Assembly: GCA_023426625.1 (NCBI GenBank)
Contig: JAFAAJ010000317.1
Location: 1-7,316 of the forward strand
Reading direction: 5' to 3'
Length of the DNA: 7,316 nt
Source of the DNA: Bacteroidota bacterium
GTDB lineage: Bacteria; Bacteroidota; Bacteroidia; Flavobacteriales; Weeksellaceae
The notes under the pieces were generated by a model, which saw only the letters and a list, made by a program, of their open reading frames with translations, was not told the DNA's origin and searched no databases. Positions 5,987-7,316 of this stretch are shown piece after piece; positions within the stretch are counted from its first letter, which is position 1, and every line of letters begins with the position of its first letter. Position numbers and translations under genes: made by a program.

Positions 5987-6412
5987 TTATTTATAAAACT
6001 GATACTGCTCATTCTCATAATACGCATTGATGTGCTGTAAACCGTTGGTAAGAATGATCTCTTTGGCTCCGATAATAGAATTATATCTTGCGGTTTGCTC
6101 GAAGGTTTTTTCGGTCAGCTTCACCGATGGAGCTTTGCATTCGATCAGGATTTTAGGCTGGGCTTTTTCCGTGATTAAAAGATCTATTCTCTTGGTTAAA
6201 CCGTTTAAAACGATCTTTTTCTCCGTGATCAGTGCAGATGTGGAGTAGGATTTTACGGTCAGATAATAATGTACCCAGTGTTGTCTCACCCATTCTTCAG
6301 GAGTAAGCAAAAGGTAAGTTTTACGAACCAAATCATAAATAAAAAACTTATCTTTGTCTTTCTTGAATTTAAAATCAAAAGTTTCCTGAAAATTCAGTTT
6401 TGGAAGTTCCAT
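5987..6412 (-). CDS. Stand-alone HsdR N-terminal-like PD-(D/E)xK nuclease domain protein
   Basis: This 141-residue protein resembles only the N-terminal nuclease domain of type I restriction subunit HsdR. The catalytic pattern is complete: D77 in KRIDLLI, then E91-x-K93 in ILIECKAP, followed by Q106-x3-Y110 (EQTARYN), the QxxxY motif seen in RecB-like nucleases. The N-terminal part (IYDLVRKTYLLLTPEEWVRQHWVHYY) is typical of the short Bacteroidota version. No helicase motor is fused, and no HsdM or HsdS genes are nearby, so this is not a type I restriction system. The length fits a complete small protein, not a fragment. Its start is 7 nt from the divergent holA start, which suggests a tie to DNA replication or repair, but that is inference. 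A shared transcript with the downstream HAD gene is possible. Confidence 0.85.
   Translation of the reverse strand: MELPKLNFQETFDFKFKKDKDKFFIYDLVRKTYLLLTPEEWVRQHWVHYYLTVKSYSTSALITEKKIVLNGLTKRIDLLITEKAQPKILIECKAPSVKLTEKTFEQTARYNSIIGAKEIILTNGLQHINAYYENEQYQFYK
6349..6356 (+). promoter_or_regulatory. Possible -7 element for holA inside the divergent nuclease gene
   Basis: TATCTTTG matches the Bacteroidota -7 consensus TAnnTTTG exactly and points toward holA, 63 nt before its start. I found no convincing TTG -33 element upstream. Because only 7 nt separate the two genes, the holA promoter must lie inside the nuclease coding region or be absent, which makes the match worth recording despite the AT-rich background. 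Confidence 0.25.
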
Positions 6413-6419
6413 TTATAAG

Positions 6420-7316
6420 ATGAAAGAATTAGATTTAATCCTCAAAAATATTAAAAATAAAGAAGTTTTACCTATTTATTTTTTCCACGGAGAAGAACCT
6501 TACTTCATTGATGTAGCGGTAAAAGCCCTTGAGCACGACTTTCTGGAAGAGGATGAAAAAGCTTTCAACCAAACGGTGGTGTACGGAAAAGATACTTCTT
6601 ATCAGGAGGTTCTTTCACTGGCAAGGCAGTTTCCGATGATGGGAGACAAGCAGGTGATCATCGTGAAGGAAGCCCAGGATCTGAAATTCAATGAAGAAGA
6701 GAACAGGATACTGGAAGCCTATGTAGAAAATCCCGTTCCTTCCACGGTTTTGGTTTTTGCCCACAAACATAAAAAGCTGGATAGCCGTAAAAAAGCGTCC
6801 AAAGCATTAGACAAAGCAAAAGCCCTTTTCCTGAGTGAATCCGTTAAAGAAAACAACCTTCCGAAATGGATCGCCGATGAATGCATCAAGCTCAATATCA
6901 AAACAGCCCCGAATATTTCCCACCTTTTAGCAGAATATCTTGGAAACGACCTTTCCAGGATCGCCAATGAACTGAATAAGCTGAAAATAATCCTGAAAGA
7001 AGGTGAAATCCTCGATGGAAATATCATTGAAAACCATATCGGGATCAGTAAAGAATACAATGTTTTTGAACTGCAAAAGGCTTTAGGAACCAAAAATGCC
7101 AATGCGGCATTCAAGATTGCTCATTTTATGGGAAAGAATCCTAAGAATAACCCTTTTGTAATGATGTTGGCGAGTTTATATAATTATTTTTCCAATGTTA
7201 TTGTCTATCAGACAATGATCGGGCAACCGCCGCAGACGATCGCTTCGCAGATGGGTATCAATCCGTATTTTATTAAAGACTATGCGGAAAGTGCAAGATT
7301 ATATCCTCTGAAACAT
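6420..7316 (+). CDS. holA: DNA polymerase III subunit delta (3' end outside window)
   Basis: The frame from the ATG at 6420 is open for 299 codons to the right edge; the family is usually about 330-345 residues, so roughly 40 are missing. Delta is the clamp-loader 'wrench' that opens the sliding clamp within the delta-delta'-tau/gamma complex during replication. The recognisable opening is VLPIYFFHGEEPYFIDVAVKAL (16-37), where delta carries a degenerate HGEEPY in place of a Walker A loop. It continues with FNQTVVYGKD (49-58), ARQFPMMGDKQVIIVKEAQDL (68-88), STVLVFAHKHKKLDSRKKASKAL (108-130), LAEYLGNDLSRIANELNKL (170-188) and IGISKEYNVFELQKALG (207-223). The start is fixed by this motif order and the nuclease gene 7 nt upstream. 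There is no Shine-Dalgarno sequence. Confidence 0.95.
   Translation, partial: MKELDLILKNIKNKEVLPIYFFHGEEPYFIDVAVKALEHDFLEEDEKAFNQTVVYGKDTSYQEVLSLARQFPMMGDKQVIIVKEAQDLKFNEEENRILEAYVENPVPSTVLVFAHKHKKLDSRKKASKALDKAKALFLSESVKENNLPKWIADECIKLNIKTAPNISHLLAEYLGNDLSRIANELNKLKIILKEGEILDGNIIENHIGISKEYNVFELQKALGTKNANAAFKIAHFMGKNPKNNPFVMMLASLYNYFSNVIVYQTMIGQPPQTIASQMGINPYFIKDYAESARLYPLKH
6443..6450 (-). promoter_or_regulatory. Possible -7 element for the nuclease gene inside holA
   Basis: CAAAAATA on the plus strand reads TATTTTTG on the minus strand, an exact TAnnTTTG match, 30 nt upstream of the nuclease start and within the first codons of holA. No clear -33 TTG is present at the right spacing. It is tentative; the short divergent gap means some such element must exist inside holA unless the gene is expressed another way. 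Confidence 0.22.

Noticed and set aside
5987..6412. A type I restriction-modification system
   Set aside because: Only the HsdR-N-like nuclease domain is present; no helicase motor, HsdM or HsdS is encoded in the window.
6719..7114. Minus-strand open frame of 131 codons inside holA
   Set aside because: It is antisense to the clearly recognisable delta subunit and has no recognisable domain; a codon-bias shadow.
1..7316. tRNA genes, rRNA, CRISPR array, transposase or phage genes
   Set aside because: Reading both strands gave no cloverleaf-like element, regularly spaced repeat-spacer array, or mobile-element protein.

Overview
The window looks like chromosomal DNA of a flavobacterium in the Bacteroidota, most likely Chryseobacterium or a close relative. 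The evidence is the low GC content, the lack of Shine-Dalgarno sequences before most starts, TTG/TAnnTTTG-like promoter elements, and protein families typical of that group (DUF2911, a short Crp/Fnr regulator ending soon after a SPETLSRLKK recognition helix, a stand-alone HsdR-N nuclease). The genus is inferred from general sequence character, not from a search.

Layout. Positions 1-890 hold the 3' end of carB (carbamoyl-phosphate synthase large subunit), closed by a strong terminator at 915-943. A plus-strand series follows: a small four-helix membrane protein, a Crp/Fnr regulator 10 nt behind it, a DinB-fold protein, a secreted DUF2911 protein and a GNAT acetyltransferase. After a 176-nt spacer containing a duplicated ~22-nt unit comes a cupin. 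The cupin converges on a minus-strand group; the 77-nt spacer between them carries five tandem octamers. In transcription order the minus strand holds an HsdR-N-like PD-(D/E)xK nuclease, a HAD phosphatase, a terminator, and a secreted dienelactone-hydrolase-like enzyme. Head to head with the nuclease, 7 nt away, is holA (DNA polymerase III delta), which runs off the right edge.

How the genes fit together. carB and holA are housekeeping anchors at the two ends. The genes between them are mostly single accessory genes with no shared pathway visible. Two couplings stand out. The membrane protein and Crp/Fnr gene are probably co-transcribed, and a perfect 9-bp inverted repeat with FNR-like symmetry (TTGA-N6-TCAA) overlaps the regulator's stop codon just upstream of the DinB gene. 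The nuclease and holA share a 7-nt divergent junction, so each promoter must lie inside the other gene.

I found no RNA genes, CRISPR array, insertion sequence, prophage or clear defence cluster. No gene-free stretch exceeds 300 nt; the longest is 176 nt. I see no convincing new multi-gene system. The best leads are the FNR-like palindrome, the nuclease/holA pair and the intergenic repeats flanking the cupin.
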